A stretch of 64,000 nucleotides of DNA from JACKNG01 sp050184115. GTDB lineage: Bacteria > Pseudomonadota > Gammaproteobacteria > Ga0077536. This document shows positions 37,739 to 46,027 of the stretch, one piece after another. How positions within the stretch are numbered: position 1 is the stretch's first letter; each line of letters opens with the position of its first letter. The stretch lies in the NCBI GenBank assembly GCA_050184115.1, contig JBFXAQ010000002.1:124001-188000 (forward strand), written 5' to 3'. The translations under genes were made by a program, and so were the position numbers. The notes beneath the pieces were generated by a model. It ran no database searches. It saw nothing but the letters and a program-made list of their open reading frames with translations, and had not been told where the DNA came from.

Positions 37739-37750
37739 CTGTGATCACAG
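37739..37750. promoter_or_regulatory. palindromic operator candidate CTGTGATCACAG
   Basis: A perfect 12-bp palindrome lies 48 bp before the HyuA start and 60 bp before the regulator start. Its TGTnnnnACA core suits dimeric GntR regulators of the FadR/FCD class, so autoregulation plus control of hyuAB is likely. A CRP/FNR-type half-site reading is the main alternative. Confidence 0.55.
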
Positions 37751-37809
37751 ATGTCAACGAGCCAGCGACGTGCGCAGTACGCCAGCGCCGGCGCCGCACC
37801 GGAGTCGCC

Positions 37810-38529
37810 ATGCCGCCCGCCGCCACCCCTGTCGCCACTGCCGCCGCTGGCCTGGACCTGCCGCGCGCCGAACGGGTCACCCTCAACGGCATCGCCTACG
37901 ACGGGCTCAAGCGTGCGCTGCTGTCCGGCCGGCTCGAACCCGGCGCCGTCGTCACCCTGCGCCAGCTCGCCGACGAACTCGGTACGAGCATGATGCCCGT
38001 GCGCGAAGCGGTCTCGCGCCTCGCCGCCGAGGGTGCGCTGGCGGTGCAGCCCAACCGCGGCATCGTCGTGCCGGCGCTCGACGACGGCGACGCCGCCGAC
38101 ATCTGGGCCTTGCGCATCAGTCTCGAGGGCGATGCCTCGGCGCGCGCCGCCCGCCACGCCGACGCCGCGACCAGCGCCGCGCTCCGTGCGCGCTGCCGCG
38201 CGGTCGAGGAAGCCGCCGCCGAAGGCCATCTCCACCGCGTGCTGGCGTGCAACAGCGAGTTCCAGTTCGCCGTCTACCAGGCGGCGCAGAGTCCCGTCCT
38301 GCTGCAGCTCATCGAGACCCTGCGCATGCGCAGCGTGCCGCACTGCACGGCGGCGATCCGCGTGCTGCTGGCCGAGCGGCCGCCCTACTACGCGCGTTCC
38401 TGGACCAACCACGCCGCGCTGGTCGAAGCCATCGCGGCCGGCGACGCGCCCGCCGCGCGGCGCCTCAAGCAGGCCGACCTGCGCGAGTTCCGCGACTTCG
38501 TCAACGCCGTGCGCAAGGAGCAACGATGA
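37810..38529 (+). CDS. GntR-family transcriptional regulator, FCD (FadR-like) type
   Basis: 239 residues from ATG 37810, with GGAG just upstream; an in-frame GTG at 37741 sits inside the palindrome. The N-terminal winged helix reads TLRQLADELGTSMMPVREAV, followed by AEGALAVQPNRGIVV. The helical FCD ligand domain carries His/Asp positions (NSEFQFAVYQAA, NHAALVEAI). It probably binds an organic acid produced by the pathway. Its stop overlaps the start of the aminotransferase gene, and hyuAB is divergent, so it likely controls both. Confidence 0.9.
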   Translation: MPPAATPVATAAAGLDLPRAERVTLNGIAYDGLKRALLSGRLEPGAVVTLRQLADELGTSMMPVREAVSRLAAEGALAVQPNRGIVVPALDDGDAADIWALRISLEGDASARAARHADAATSAALRARCRAVEEAAAEGHLHRVLACNSEFQFAVYQAAQSPVLLQLIETLRMRSVPHCTAAIRVLLAERPPYYARSWTNHAALVEAIAAGDAPAARRLKQADLREFRDFVNAVRKEQR

Positions 38530-39866
38530 ACCTCGAAGACAGCACCGCCTGGCGCACCTGGCTGGCGCAGAACCCCCGTTCACGGGCCCACGCGGAACGC
38601 GCCGGGATGCGCGTGCCCTCCGGCACCTCGCGCTCGCTGCTGCGTCACCCGCCCTTTCCCTTCTACGTCGAGCGCGCAGCTGGAGTGGAGAGCGTCGATC
38701 TCGACGGCAATGTGCGCATCGATTTCCACAACAACTACACCACGCTGGTCCACGGCCACGGTCATCCCGCGGTACGCGAAGCCATCGAGCGCCAGCTCGC
38801 GCTCGGCACCACCTACTCCGCGCCGGGCGCGCAGGAGTACGCGCTGGCCGAGCACCTGTGCGGGCGGGTCGGCAGCCTCGACCAGGTGGTGTTCAACAAT
38901 TCGGGCACGGAAGCCGTGATGGTCGCGCTGCGCATTGCGCGCGCGGTGACCGGGCGCAACCGCATCGGCAAGTTCGAGGGCGGCTACCACGGCGCCTCGG
39001 ATTTCGTCATGGTCGGCGGCCACGGCCTGCCGGCGCCGGACGACCCGGTCAGGGTGAGCGTCCCGCACGCCGATGTCGGTGGCCTGCCCGCCGCCGCCTG
39101 CGACGACGTCGTGCTGATCCGCTACAACGACGCCGAAGCCGTGCGCGAGGCGGTCGCGCGGTTCGGCGACGAACTCGCCGCCATCATCGTCGAGCCCATC
39201 CAGGGTGCGGGCGGCGTCATACCCGCCACGCCCGACTTCCTGTACGTCCTGCGCGAGGAGACCCACCGCGCGGGCATCGTGCTCGTCTGCGACGAGGTCA
39301 TCACGCTGCGCCACGCGGTCGGCGGCGCACAGGGCTACTACGGCCTCGATCCCGATCTCACCACCATGGCCAAGATCATCGGCGGCGGCTTCCCGGTCGG
39401 CGCGGTGGGTGGGCGGCGCGAGTTCATGCGCGCGCTCGAAGCGGACGGCGCGGTGGCCAATCTCGGCACCTTCAGCGCCAACCCCATGACCATGGCGGCC
39501 GGCCTGGCGGCGATGGAACTGCTCGACGAGGCGGCCATCGCCCACGTCAACACGCTCGGCGATCGCGCCCGCGCCGGGCTGCGCAGGGTGATCGACGAGC
39601 TGGCGCTGCCGGCCCAGGTCAGCGGCGCCGGCTCGCTGTTCCAGGTCCACTGGACCGGAGAGCCGCTCACCGACGCGCGCGCCACCGAACGCGCCGACGC
39701 CAGTCTCAACCTGCTCGCCTTCCTCGGCCTCGCCAACCGCGGCGTTCAGCTCTCCATGCGCGGCATCGGCGCGCTCTCGACGCCGATGACGACGGCGCAC
39801 ATCGACGCGCTGGTCGCGGCTTTCGCCGACACCGCGCGTGAACTCGGCGCCGACGGTTACCTGTGA
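38526..39866 (+). CDS. class III aminotransferase, glutamate-1-semialdehyde aminomutase-like
   Basis: 446 residues. It has the layout of GSA aminomutase-like enzymes: HNNYTTLVHGHGHPAV, NNSGTEAVMVALRIARA, FEGGYHGASD, VCDEVITLRHAVGG and the PLP lysine in TMAKIIGGGFPVGAVGG. The coupling to a GntR regulator (ATGA overlap) and to a divergent hyuAB pair points to catabolism rather than heme synthesis, so I do not call it hemL. It may be an aminotransferase or aminomutase on a beta- or gamma-amino acid. Confidence 0.9.
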   Translation: MNLEDSTAWRTWLAQNPRSRAHAERAGMRVPSGTSRSLLRHPPFPFYVERAAGVESVDLDGNVRIDFHNNYTTLVHGHGHPAVREAIERQLALGTTYSAPGAQEYALAEHLCGRVGSLDQVVFNNSGTEAVMVALRIARAVTGRNRIGKFEGGYHGASDFVMVGGHGLPAPDDPVRVSVPHADVGGLPAAACDDVVLIRYNDAEAVREAVARFGDELAAIIVEPIQGAGGVIPATPDFLYVLREETHRAGIVLVCDEVITLRHAVGGAQGYYGLDPDLTTMAKIIGGGFPVGAVGGRREFMRALEADGAVANLGTFSANPMTMAAGLAAMELLDEAAIAHVNTLGDRARAGLRRVIDELALPAQVSGAGSLFQVHWTGEPLTDARATERADASLNLLAFLGLANRGVQLSMRGIGALSTPMTTAHIDALVAAFADTARELGADGYL

Positions 39867-39876
39867 TTGCGAAGCC

Positions 39877-40605
39877 TCAGGAAGAACGGCGCCGGCGTAG
39901 CAGCAGCAGCGGTGCGCCGAGCAAGGCGATGCCGGCCGGCACGGGCACGGCGGTGTAGGCGAATCCGGTGAAGTCGCCGACACCGTTGGCGACACCCGCG
40001 AGATCCGTGAAACGCCCCGTGAAGAACACCGCGGCCTGCCAGTTGGCGGGCAGTAAGGTCATCAGGTAGTCGACATTGTCGGCCGCCGCGCCCCCGCCCA
40101 TGATGACCCCGGGCACGTCGCCCGGGTAGAAGACGAATCCGCTCGAGACCGTACGGTAGGCCGGCGGATCGAGGTAATAGGCATCCCAGCTCACGGTCTG
40201 CCCCGGACCCACCGTCCACGTACTGGACGGCGGTGCCGGACTCAACGCATCGCCGACAAGGCCTTCCACAATGCCGGGCGCATCGATGCTGACAGCGTTA
40301 CTGGTTTGCGCAACCGTACCGGCACCGTGCGGTAACGGCTCCGCCAGGTTCACGCCTCCATACAGGAATGCGTCGAGCAGCGAGCCGGTGAAAATCGACG
40401 TGCTCCAGACCGTCGCCGCGCCCTGCGGGTTGGCGCCGAAACCGCCACCGAGGTCGTCGACGTCATCACCGGTCTGCCACAACCGGTCGGGGCCGGGCGA
40501 GCGATTGATCAGTTCCGCGTGAGTCAGGAAATGCCAGGTTTCAGCCGCCGCCTGCGTCGCCGCCACACTCAGCACGCAAGCGCATAGCACCGGGAAATAC
40601 TTCAT
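39877..40605 (-). CDS. VPLPA-CTERM/PEP-CTERM sorted exported protein
   Basis: 242 residues from ATG 40605, with GGAGGAA upstream. The N-terminal signal peptide is KYFPVLCACVLSVAATQAAA. The middle is a low-Lys, Gly/Asp/Thr-rich secreted domain of unknown function. The C-terminus has VPVPAGIALLGAPLLLL followed by an Arg cluster, the tripartite sorting signal read by exosortases. It is probably a surface or matrix protein processed at the inner membrane. No exosortase gene is present in this window, so the sorting enzyme must be elsewhere. Confidence 0.85.
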   Translation of the reverse strand: MKYFPVLCACVLSVAATQAAAETWHFLTHAELINRSPGPDRLWQTGDDVDDLGGGFGANPQGAATVWSTSIFTGSLLDAFLYGGVNLAEPLPHGAGTVAQTSNAVSIDAPGIVEGLVGDALSPAPPSSTWTVGPGQTVSWDAYYLDPPAYRTVSSGFVFYPGDVPGVIMGGGAAADNVDYLMTLLPANWQAAVFFTGRFTDLAGVANGVGDFTGFAYTAVPVPAGIALLGAPLLLLRRRRSS

Positions 40606-40692
40606 GACCGCGTTCCTCCCCTGGATTCGTCGAAGTATTCGCGCCGACACTAACAACCTTCGACGCCGCCGACAATGTGGCGCGGACCACCC

Positions 40693-41652
40693 TCAGCGCA
40701 GTGCCGCCCGCCGCGTCTCGGCGCGGTTGACCACCAGCAGCCCGCCGATCACACCGAGCCCGCCGACGACGAGCGGCGCATCCGGCATCTCGCCGATCGT
40801 CAGCGCGGCGAGGACGACACCGAACACCGGCACCAGGTTGATGTACACCGACGCATTCATCGGCCCCAGCGCGCGGATGCCCTGGTAGTACCACAGGAAA
40901 CCGAGCCCCATGGTGAGGAAGCCCTGCAGGACGAGGATGGCGACGATGCCGGGCTCGGCCAGCAGTGCGCGGGTCTGTTCCCAGTACACCACCGTCCACG
41001 GCGCGAGCAGGGCGAAGCCGGCGAAACACGCCCAGGTGGTGACCGCAAGCGCCGCATGCTGCTCGAGCAACGGCCGTGCGGCGATCGAGTAACACGCCCA
41101 GCCGGTGATGGCGACGAGGAACAGGCCCTCGCCGTAGCCGAGCGAACCGTCGACCAGCGCTGCAACATCGCCATGGGTGACGACGATCAGCGCACCGATG
41201 AAGGAGATCGCGATGCCGCCGACGGACCAGCGCGCCACGGTGCGCCGGAACAGCAGGTAGTCCAGCACCACGACCACGACCGGGATGGCGCCGTTGATCA
41301 CCGCGCCGGTGTTGGCGCGGGTGTGTTCGAGGGCTTCGAAGAGCAGGAAGTTGTGCACGCAGAAGCCGCAGAAGGCGAGCAACAGCAGGTGTGCGAGCAG
41401 GCGCGGCGACCACGGCAGGCGCAGTTCACCGCGACGGTTGGCGATGACCCCGAGGAACACGCAGGCGATCAGCGCACGCACGGCGACGATAGCCTGCGGC
41501 GCGTCGTAGGCGGCGAGCCAGCGCCCGAGCGGATAGGACGTCGCCCACATCAGGGCCATGGCCACGAGCTTGAGGTGAACGTTCAAAGCGATGGCTGCCG
41601 GTTGCGCGGGGAGGCGCAGTATACGGAACCTGGCAAGGCTGCCGCGGACCAT
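40693..41652 (-). CDS. EamA/DMT-family inner-membrane transporter
   Basis: About 319 residues with ten hydrophobic helices in two EamA repeats (NTGAVINGAIPVVVVVLDYL in the first, GPMNASVYINLVPVFGVVLA in the second). Members export amino acids or other small metabolites. The exact start is uncertain. ATG 41652 is used here, but it has no ribosome site, and a TTG just before VHLKLVAMALMWATSYPLGR would also give a normal N-terminus. The gene stands alone between an exported protein and a divergent cyclase. Confidence 0.88.
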   Translation of the reverse strand: MVRGSLARFRILRLPAQPAAIALNVHLKLVAMALMWATSYPLGRWLAAYDAPQAIVAVRALIACVFLGVIANRRGELRLPWSPRLLAHLLLLAFCGFCVHNFLLFEALEHTRANTGAVINGAIPVVVVVLDYLLFRRTVARWSVGGIAISFIGALIVVTHGDVAALVDGSLGYGEGLFLVAITGWACYSIAARPLLEQHAALAVTTWACFAGFALLAPWTVVYWEQTRALLAEPGIVAILVLQGFLTMGLGFLWYYQGIRALGPMNASVYINLVPVFGVVLAALTIGEMPDAPLVVGGLGVIGGLLVVNRAETRRAALR

Positions 41653-41831
41653 CGCGGTACGCGTGCCTGCATTCCCCGTTGACGACCCCGCGCACGCCAT
41701 GCCCACGTTCGCCGACGGCACACGTCGATTGCATTCCGCGATATGGCTGCGCCTGCGCCGTGGTGAGCGCGCTCGACTACGTTCGCGGAGGTTCCTTAGA
41801 ATGCCCTTCGATTCGAATTCCGGGGAGACAC

Positions 41832-42767
41832 ATGAAGATGAACGTCCGCGCCAGCCTTGCCGCCCTGCTCGCCCTCAGCCTCAACGCCCAGGCGGGTGAC
41901 GTGCCCGTCTCGCCCTTCGGCGCCGACGACACCCTCGGCGCGGTCAACCGCCTGAGCGCGGCCGGCGTGCTCAAGGCCGTCGAACTGGTCAAGACCGGCA
42001 AGACCTACCCGCTCGGCGTCGTCACCGGCCCGGACTCGCCGGCCTACCCGCCGCGCTATTACAAGATGACAATCCTGCAGCTCGACGACGGTGCCGGCGT
42101 GCCGGTCGGCGACAACCACTTGACCGGCAACGACGATCTCATGATCACCTACATGGGCGTCGGCTCGCAGATCGATGGCCTCGGTCACGTCGGCGTCAAC
42201 CATCACTATTACAACAACACCCACGTGAAGGATTTCGTCAAGGTCACCGGCCTGACGAAATTCTCCACCTCCGACATCCCGCCGATCGTCACCCGCGGCG
42301 TACTGCTCGACATCGCCAAGCTCAAGGGCAAGGCCATGCTGGAAGAAGGCACCGCCATCAACCGCGCCGACATCGAGGCTGCCTGCAAGGCCCAGGGCGT
42401 CGCCATCGGCGAAGGCGATGTCGTGCTGCTGCACACCGGTTGGATGAACATGTCCGAGCAGGACGGCGCCCGCTTCATGAAGGGCGAACCCGGGCTCGGC
42501 GTCGACGGCGCGAAGTACCTCGCCAGCCTCGGCATCGTCGCCGTCGGTGCCGACAGCTTCGGCGTCGAAGCCATCCCGTTCGAAACGCAGGGCCAGTTCT
42601 TCCCCGTGCACCAGGAGATGCTGGCGAAGAACGGCATCTACCTGCTGGAGAACATGGACACCCGTGAACTGGCGAAGGACGGCGTGTCGGAGTTCCTGTT
42701 CGTGCTCGGCCAGCCACGGTTCGCGGGGTCGGTGCAAGCCATCATCAACCCGGTCGCCATCCGCTGA
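41832..42767 (+). CDS. exported cyclase-family (kynurenine formamidase-like) hydrolase
   Basis: 311 residues from ATG 41832, with GGGGAG upstream. Residues 1-21 form a signal peptide (RASLAALLALSLNAQAG). The mature part is a cyclase-family fold: the metal motif normally HxGTHxD appears as GVGSQIDGLGHVG. VRTGVLLDI-type strands and DVVLLHTGW follow, and the end is PVHQEMLAKNGIYLLENMDT. Gln/Ile replacing the His of the classical motif is seen in a recognised subgroup, so activity may differ from isatin hydrolase. Likely periplasmic. It is monocistronic. Confidence 0.85.
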   Translation: MKMNVRASLAALLALSLNAQAGDVPVSPFGADDTLGAVNRLSAAGVLKAVELVKTGKTYPLGVVTGPDSPAYPPRYYKMTILQLDDGAGVPVGDNHLTGNDDLMITYMGVGSQIDGLGHVGVNHHYYNNTHVKDFVKVTGLTKFSTSDIPPIVTRGVLLDIAKLKGKAMLEEGTAINRADIEAACKAQGVAIGEGDVVLLHTGWMNMSEQDGARFMKGEPGLGVDGAKYLASLGIVAVGADSFGVEAIPFETQGQFFPVHQEMLAKNGIYLLENMDTRELAKDGVSEFLFVLGQPRFAGSVQAIINPVAIR

Positions 42768-42810
42768 CAGGACGGCTGGAAGCTGCTGCGCTTGGCAGGT
42801 GGCGTCCCGG

Positions 42811-43127
42811 CGGTGCTCGGAATCCTCACCTATCCCTACATAGGCTGCGGTTCCTGCGCGCCGTCGGAACAGCGCCTCGCTGCGCTCGCGACGCTTCTCG
42901 ACGCCCCGTGCCGTCGCTTGGCCGCGGCGACCCGCGCGGTGCTCGGAAACCTCACCTATACCCACATAGGCTACGGTTCCTGCGCGCCGTCGGAACAGCG
43001 CCTCGCTGCGCTCGCGACGCTTCTCGACGCCCCGTGCCGTCGCCTGGCCGCGGCGATCCGCGCGGTGCTCGGAAACCTCACCGGTTCGTCGATCGGCGGC
43101 GGTTCCTGCTTGTCGCGGCTGTCATGA
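42811..43127 (+). repeat. 126-bp tandem repeat, two and a half copies
   Basis: Units start at 42811, 42937 and 43063, exactly 126 bp apart. The first two are nearly identical; the third breaks off after about 20 bp of strong match, with weaker similarity beyond. Because 126 is a multiple of three, one frame stays open (42792-43127) and would encode a 42-residue repeat with CAPSEQRLAALATLLDAPCR. There is no ribosome site or known domain, so I treat it as intergenic repeat DNA filling the gap between the cyclase and the kinase gene. Confidence 0.85.
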
Positions 43128-43131
43128 ACGG

Positions 43132-43869
43132 ATGCCTGCCATGAGCCCGCGTTGCCGCATCGCCTGCTTCGGTTTCGAGCCCGGCACGATCATCGCCGGC
43201 AAGTACCGCATCGAGGCCCTGCTGGGTGCCGGCTGGGAAGGCGAGGTTTACAAGATCACCGAACTCGGTACCGGCATCGAACGTGCGGCCAAGCTGTTCT
43301 TCCCGCATCGCAATCCGCGCAACTCGGCGGCCAAGCGCTATGCCGTCAAGCTGCACAAACTGCGTCATTGCAACATCCTGATCCAGTACTACACGCAGGA
43401 TTTCATCGAGTTCGAAGGCCATCGCATCACGCTGCTGCTGTCGGAGTTCGTCGAAGGTGAACTGCTGAGCACATTGCTGAAACGCCAGCGCGGCGGCGCC
43501 ATGCATCCGTTCGAAGCCCTGCACCTGCTGCATGCGCTCGCCGCCGGCATGGCCGAGGTCCACATGGCCCGCGAGTACCATGGCGACCTGCATACCGACA
43601 ACATCATCGTGCGCCGCTTTGGCCTGCGCTACGAGGTCAAGCTCATCGATCTCTTCCACTGGGAGGCGCCGCGGCGCGAGAACATCCACGCCGACGTCTG
43701 TGACCTGGTGCGCATCTTCTACGATGCCCTCGGCGGCGCGCGCCGCTACCGGAACCAGGGCCCGGAAGTGAAGTCCATCATCTGCGGCCTCAAGCGGTCG
43801 CTGATCCTGAAGAAGTTCCGCACCGCCGGCCAGCTGCGCGACTATCTCGAAACCATAAAGTGGCAATAG
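43132..43869 (+). CDS. protein kinase-like protein (Hanks-type, compact)
   Basis: 245 residues, or 242 from ATG 43141. Kinase motifs are recognisable: Gly loop LGAGWEGEVYK (31-41), candidate ATP lysine K54, catalytic loop HGDLHTDN (150-157, D152 and N157) and a DFG-equivalent DLF (D173). The C-lobe is short. The HGDLHTDN form is closer to aminoglycoside/LPS-kinase-like and atypical bacterial kinases than to PknB. There is no transmembrane segment. It is followed 19 bp later by a PP2C phosphatase, a kinase/phosphatase pair. Confidence 0.85.
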   Translation: MPAMSPRCRIACFGFEPGTIIAGKYRIEALLGAGWEGEVYKITELGTGIERAAKLFFPHRNPRNSAAKRYAVKLHKLRHCNILIQYYTQDFIEFEGHRITLLLSEFVEGELLSTLLKRQRGGAMHPFEALHLLHALAAGMAEVHMAREYHGDLHTDNIIVRRFGLRYEVKLIDLFHWEAPRRENIHADVCDLVRIFYDALGGARRYRNQGPEVKSIICGLKRSLILKKFRTAGQLRDYLETIKWQ

Positions 43870-43888
43870 AGCGCCCCGACACCCATCC

Positions 43889-44695
43889 ATGAACCCGCCC
43901 CGCCGCTATGCCGGTGTCTCCGTCGACTCACCCGAGACCATCTCCGCCTGTGGCTACGAGGTCACGTTGCTGACGCGGGCCTGTCCAGGCCGCGAGCAGC
44001 CCAACCAGGACGCCGTGCTGGTCCTGGCCTACGGTGCCGAGACACTCATTGCGGCCGTCGCCGACGGCGCTGGCGGCTACCCCAACGGCGATGCCGCCAG
44101 TGGTAGCGCCCTCGCCGCGTTGCACGAGGCCTGCCTCGCCGACACCAGCCTGGCGCCGCGCGCGGCGATCCTCAACGGCTTCGAAGCGGCGCATGCAGCG
44201 ATCAAGGCGCGTGGCGCGGGCGGCGCAACCACCCTCGTCGCGGTCGAACTCAACGGCACCACCCTGCGCACCTACCACGCCGGTGACAGCGGGGTGCTGG
44301 TCGCCGGCCAGCGCGGGCGCGTCAAACTGCAGAGCGTGTTCCACTCGCCGACCGGCTACCTGGTCGAAGCCGGCATGCTCGACGAGGCCGAGGCCCTCCA
44401 CCACGATCAACGTCACGAGGTTTCCAACCTGCTCGGCATGGAGCCGATGTCGGTCGCGATCGGCTCACCCCTCCAGCTGGCCGCTCGCGATACCGTGGTC
44501 ATCGCGAGCGATGGACTCTACGACAACCTCTACGTCGACGAGATCGTCGAGGCCGTACGCAAGGGCCCGCTCGCCGCCTGCTGTGCCGCCCTCGCCAGCA
44601 CCGCCGACGCGCGCATGCGCGCCGAAGCCGGTGACGGCGCGCCCAGCAAGCCCGACGATCTCAGCGTGATCCTGCTGCGCCGCGCGCGCCACTGA
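43889..44695 (+). CDS. PP2C-family (PPM) serine/threonine phosphatase
   Basis: 268 residues. Metal-binding and structural motifs are in order: NQDAVLV, VADGAGGYPNGDAAS, GATTLVAVEL, YHAGDSGVLV, VIASDGLYDNL and KPDDLSVILL at the end. The enzyme removes phosphate from Ser/Thr with two Mn/Mg ions in the cytoplasm. It is likely the partner of the kinase encoded just upstream. The last 231 bp overlap, in antisense, the 3' end of the SET-domain gene. Confidence 0.9.
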   Translation: MNPPRRYAGVSVDSPETISACGYEVTLLTRACPGREQPNQDAVLVLAYGAETLIAAVADGAGGYPNGDAASGSALAALHEACLADTSLAPRAAILNGFEAAHAAIKARGAGGATTLVAVELNGTTLRTYHAGDSGVLVAGQRGRVKLQSVFHSPTGYLVEAGMLDEAEALHHDQRHEVSNLLGMEPMSVAIGSPLQLAARDTVVIASDGLYDNLYVDEIVEAVRKGPLAACCAALASTADARMRAEAGDGAPSKPDDLSVILLRRARH

Positions 44696-45214
44696 GGCGC
44701 GGCGCCGACGCGACGGCAACCCCATGCCATCGATGCGTCGCGCCACGTAGGCCGGTAAGGCGCCGAGCGCGCGGTAGCGCGCGAGCAGCGCTGGCGGCAT
44801 CTCGTCGTAGTTGCCGATCTCGCCCCGGCACAGTTCGCTGCCGCACAGGCAACGGAAGCGGAATGGAAAGCCGATCTGGGTCAAGCCGTAGTCGAAGGTC
44901 AGCTCAGCGTCGGCTGCGATGTCGATCAGCGCCACCAGGAAAACCCCGCGCCGCGAGACCGCCACGTAGCAGTTCGGCTCGCAAGCGTGGTTGATCCAGT
45001 CATCCGCCGTGCCGGAGAAACCGAGGTAACGGCCTTCGCCGACCTGCAGGAAGTCGTCGTGACCACCCGATGACGCGCGGTCGACGACGAATGCTGCATC
45101 GACGGCGACGCCGCCGAAACGCAGGATGCGCCGCCCGGCGTTCAGCGCCTCACACGTGAAGACACCACGACCGCCGCACGACGACCGCACCTCGAGCCGG
45201 GGATAACGCGCCAT
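44465..45214 (-). CDS. SET-domain protein lysine methyltransferase-like
   Basis: 249 residues from ATG 45214. The SET core is clear: GRGVFTCEALNAGRRILRF, NHACEPNCYVAV (SAM/knot motif), AELTFDYG with the catalytic Tyr, and a post-SET Cys cluster CLCGSELCRG. The convincing part ends near residue 170. The last 75 or so residues are read opposite the PP2C gene and look like shadow sequence, but no earlier stop exists. Bacterial SET proteins can methylate lysines of ribosomal or DNA-binding proteins; the target here is unknown. It may form a small modification group with the adjacent kinase and phosphatase. Confidence 0.82.
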   Translation of the reverse strand: MARYPRLEVRSSCGGRGVFTCEALNAGRRILRFGGVAVDAAFVVDRASSGGHDDFLQVGEGRYLGFSGTADDWINHACEPNCYVAVSRRGVFLVALIDIAADAELTFDYGLTQIGFPFRFRCLCGSELCRGEIGNYDEMPPALLARYRALGALPAYVARRIDGMGLPSRRRRASVARAAQQDHAEIVGLAGRAVTGFGAHARVGGAGEGGTAGGERALAYGLDDLVDVEVVVESIARDDHGIASGQLEG

Positions 45215-45396
45215 CGTGGCCACCCATCATTGCGCCGCTTGGGACGCCGCGGGTGGTCTTTCCACCGGTTGCGCGTCGTGCCGCGACCGGGGCGTGCTCG
45301 GTGCGGCAGCGCTTTATGCGTGATCGCCTTCTGATTTGCAACACGGCGCCGCCTGCGCGGCATAAGATGCCTGCGCCACCATCTGCGAGACCCAAG

Positions 45397-46023
45397 ATGA
45401 TCACCCTCTACCACTGCGCCGGCGCGCGCTCGATGCGTTCGGTGTGGCTGCTGCACGAACTCGGTCTCGAGTTCGAACTCGTCACCCTGCCGTTCAGCAT
45501 GGCCGGCCTGCGCACGCCCGAGTACCTCGCCATCTCGCCGCTCGGCCGCGTGCCCTGCCTGCTCGACGGCGAGTTGCGCGTTTTCGAGTCCGGCGCGATC
45601 TGCCAGTACCTGTGCGAGACCTACGATGACGGCACCCTTCATCGCGCGCCCGGCCATGATGAGCGCGTCGCCTGGCTGCAGTGGTTGCACTACGCCGAGA
45701 CCATGGCGGTGCACGGCGCGAGCCTCGTCCAGCAGCGCGTCTTCATCGCACCCGAGGAGCGCTCGACGGTGGTGCAAAAACTCGAGTCGCGCCGGCTGCT
45801 GAAAGCGCTCGAAGTCGTCGACCGCGCGCTGGGTGGGCAGGATTACCTGTTGGCGAGCGGCTTCAGCGCCGTCGACACCGCGGTCGGTTACAGCATCCAC
45901 CTCGCCACTGAGCTGGTCGATTTCGCCCAGCTCGATACGCTCGTCGCCTACTACGCCCGCCTGCGCGCCCGGCCGGCCTTCCAGCGCTCGCTCGAGCGCT
46001 CGCCGCTGGCTGGGAGCGCCTGA
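45397..46023 (+). CDS. glutathione S-transferase family protein
   Basis: 208 residues from ATG 45397; an upstream ATG at 45367 adds ten residues. The N-terminal thioredoxin-like domain has ARSMRSVWLLHELGLEFEL, the cis-Pro region GRVPCLLDG and the glutathione-binding FESGAICQYL. The all-helical C-terminal domain includes GFSAVDTAVGYSIHLA. The class cannot be fixed by eye. Cytoplasmic; it may act in detoxification of electrophiles such as epoxides. It is followed by palindromic repeats. Confidence 0.9.
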   Translation: MITLYHCAGARSMRSVWLLHELGLEFELVTLPFSMAGLRTPEYLAISPLGRVPCLLDGELRVFESGAICQYLCETYDDGTLHRAPGHDERVAWLQWLHYAETMAVHGASLVQQRVFIAPEERSTVVQKLESRRLLKALEVVDRALGGQDYLLASGFSAVDTAVGYSIHLATELVDFAQLDTLVAYYARLRARPAFQRSLERSPLAGSA

Positions 46024-46027
46024 ACTC

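Noticed and set aside
42811..43127. CRISPR array
   Set aside because: The repeat unit is 126 bp with no variable spacers and no cas genes nearby; it is a plain tandem duplication.
42792..43127. A 111-codon gene encoding a Cys-containing repeat protein
   Set aside because: No ribosome site, no recognisable family, and the frame is a by-product of a 126-bp repeat; kept only as a repeat.
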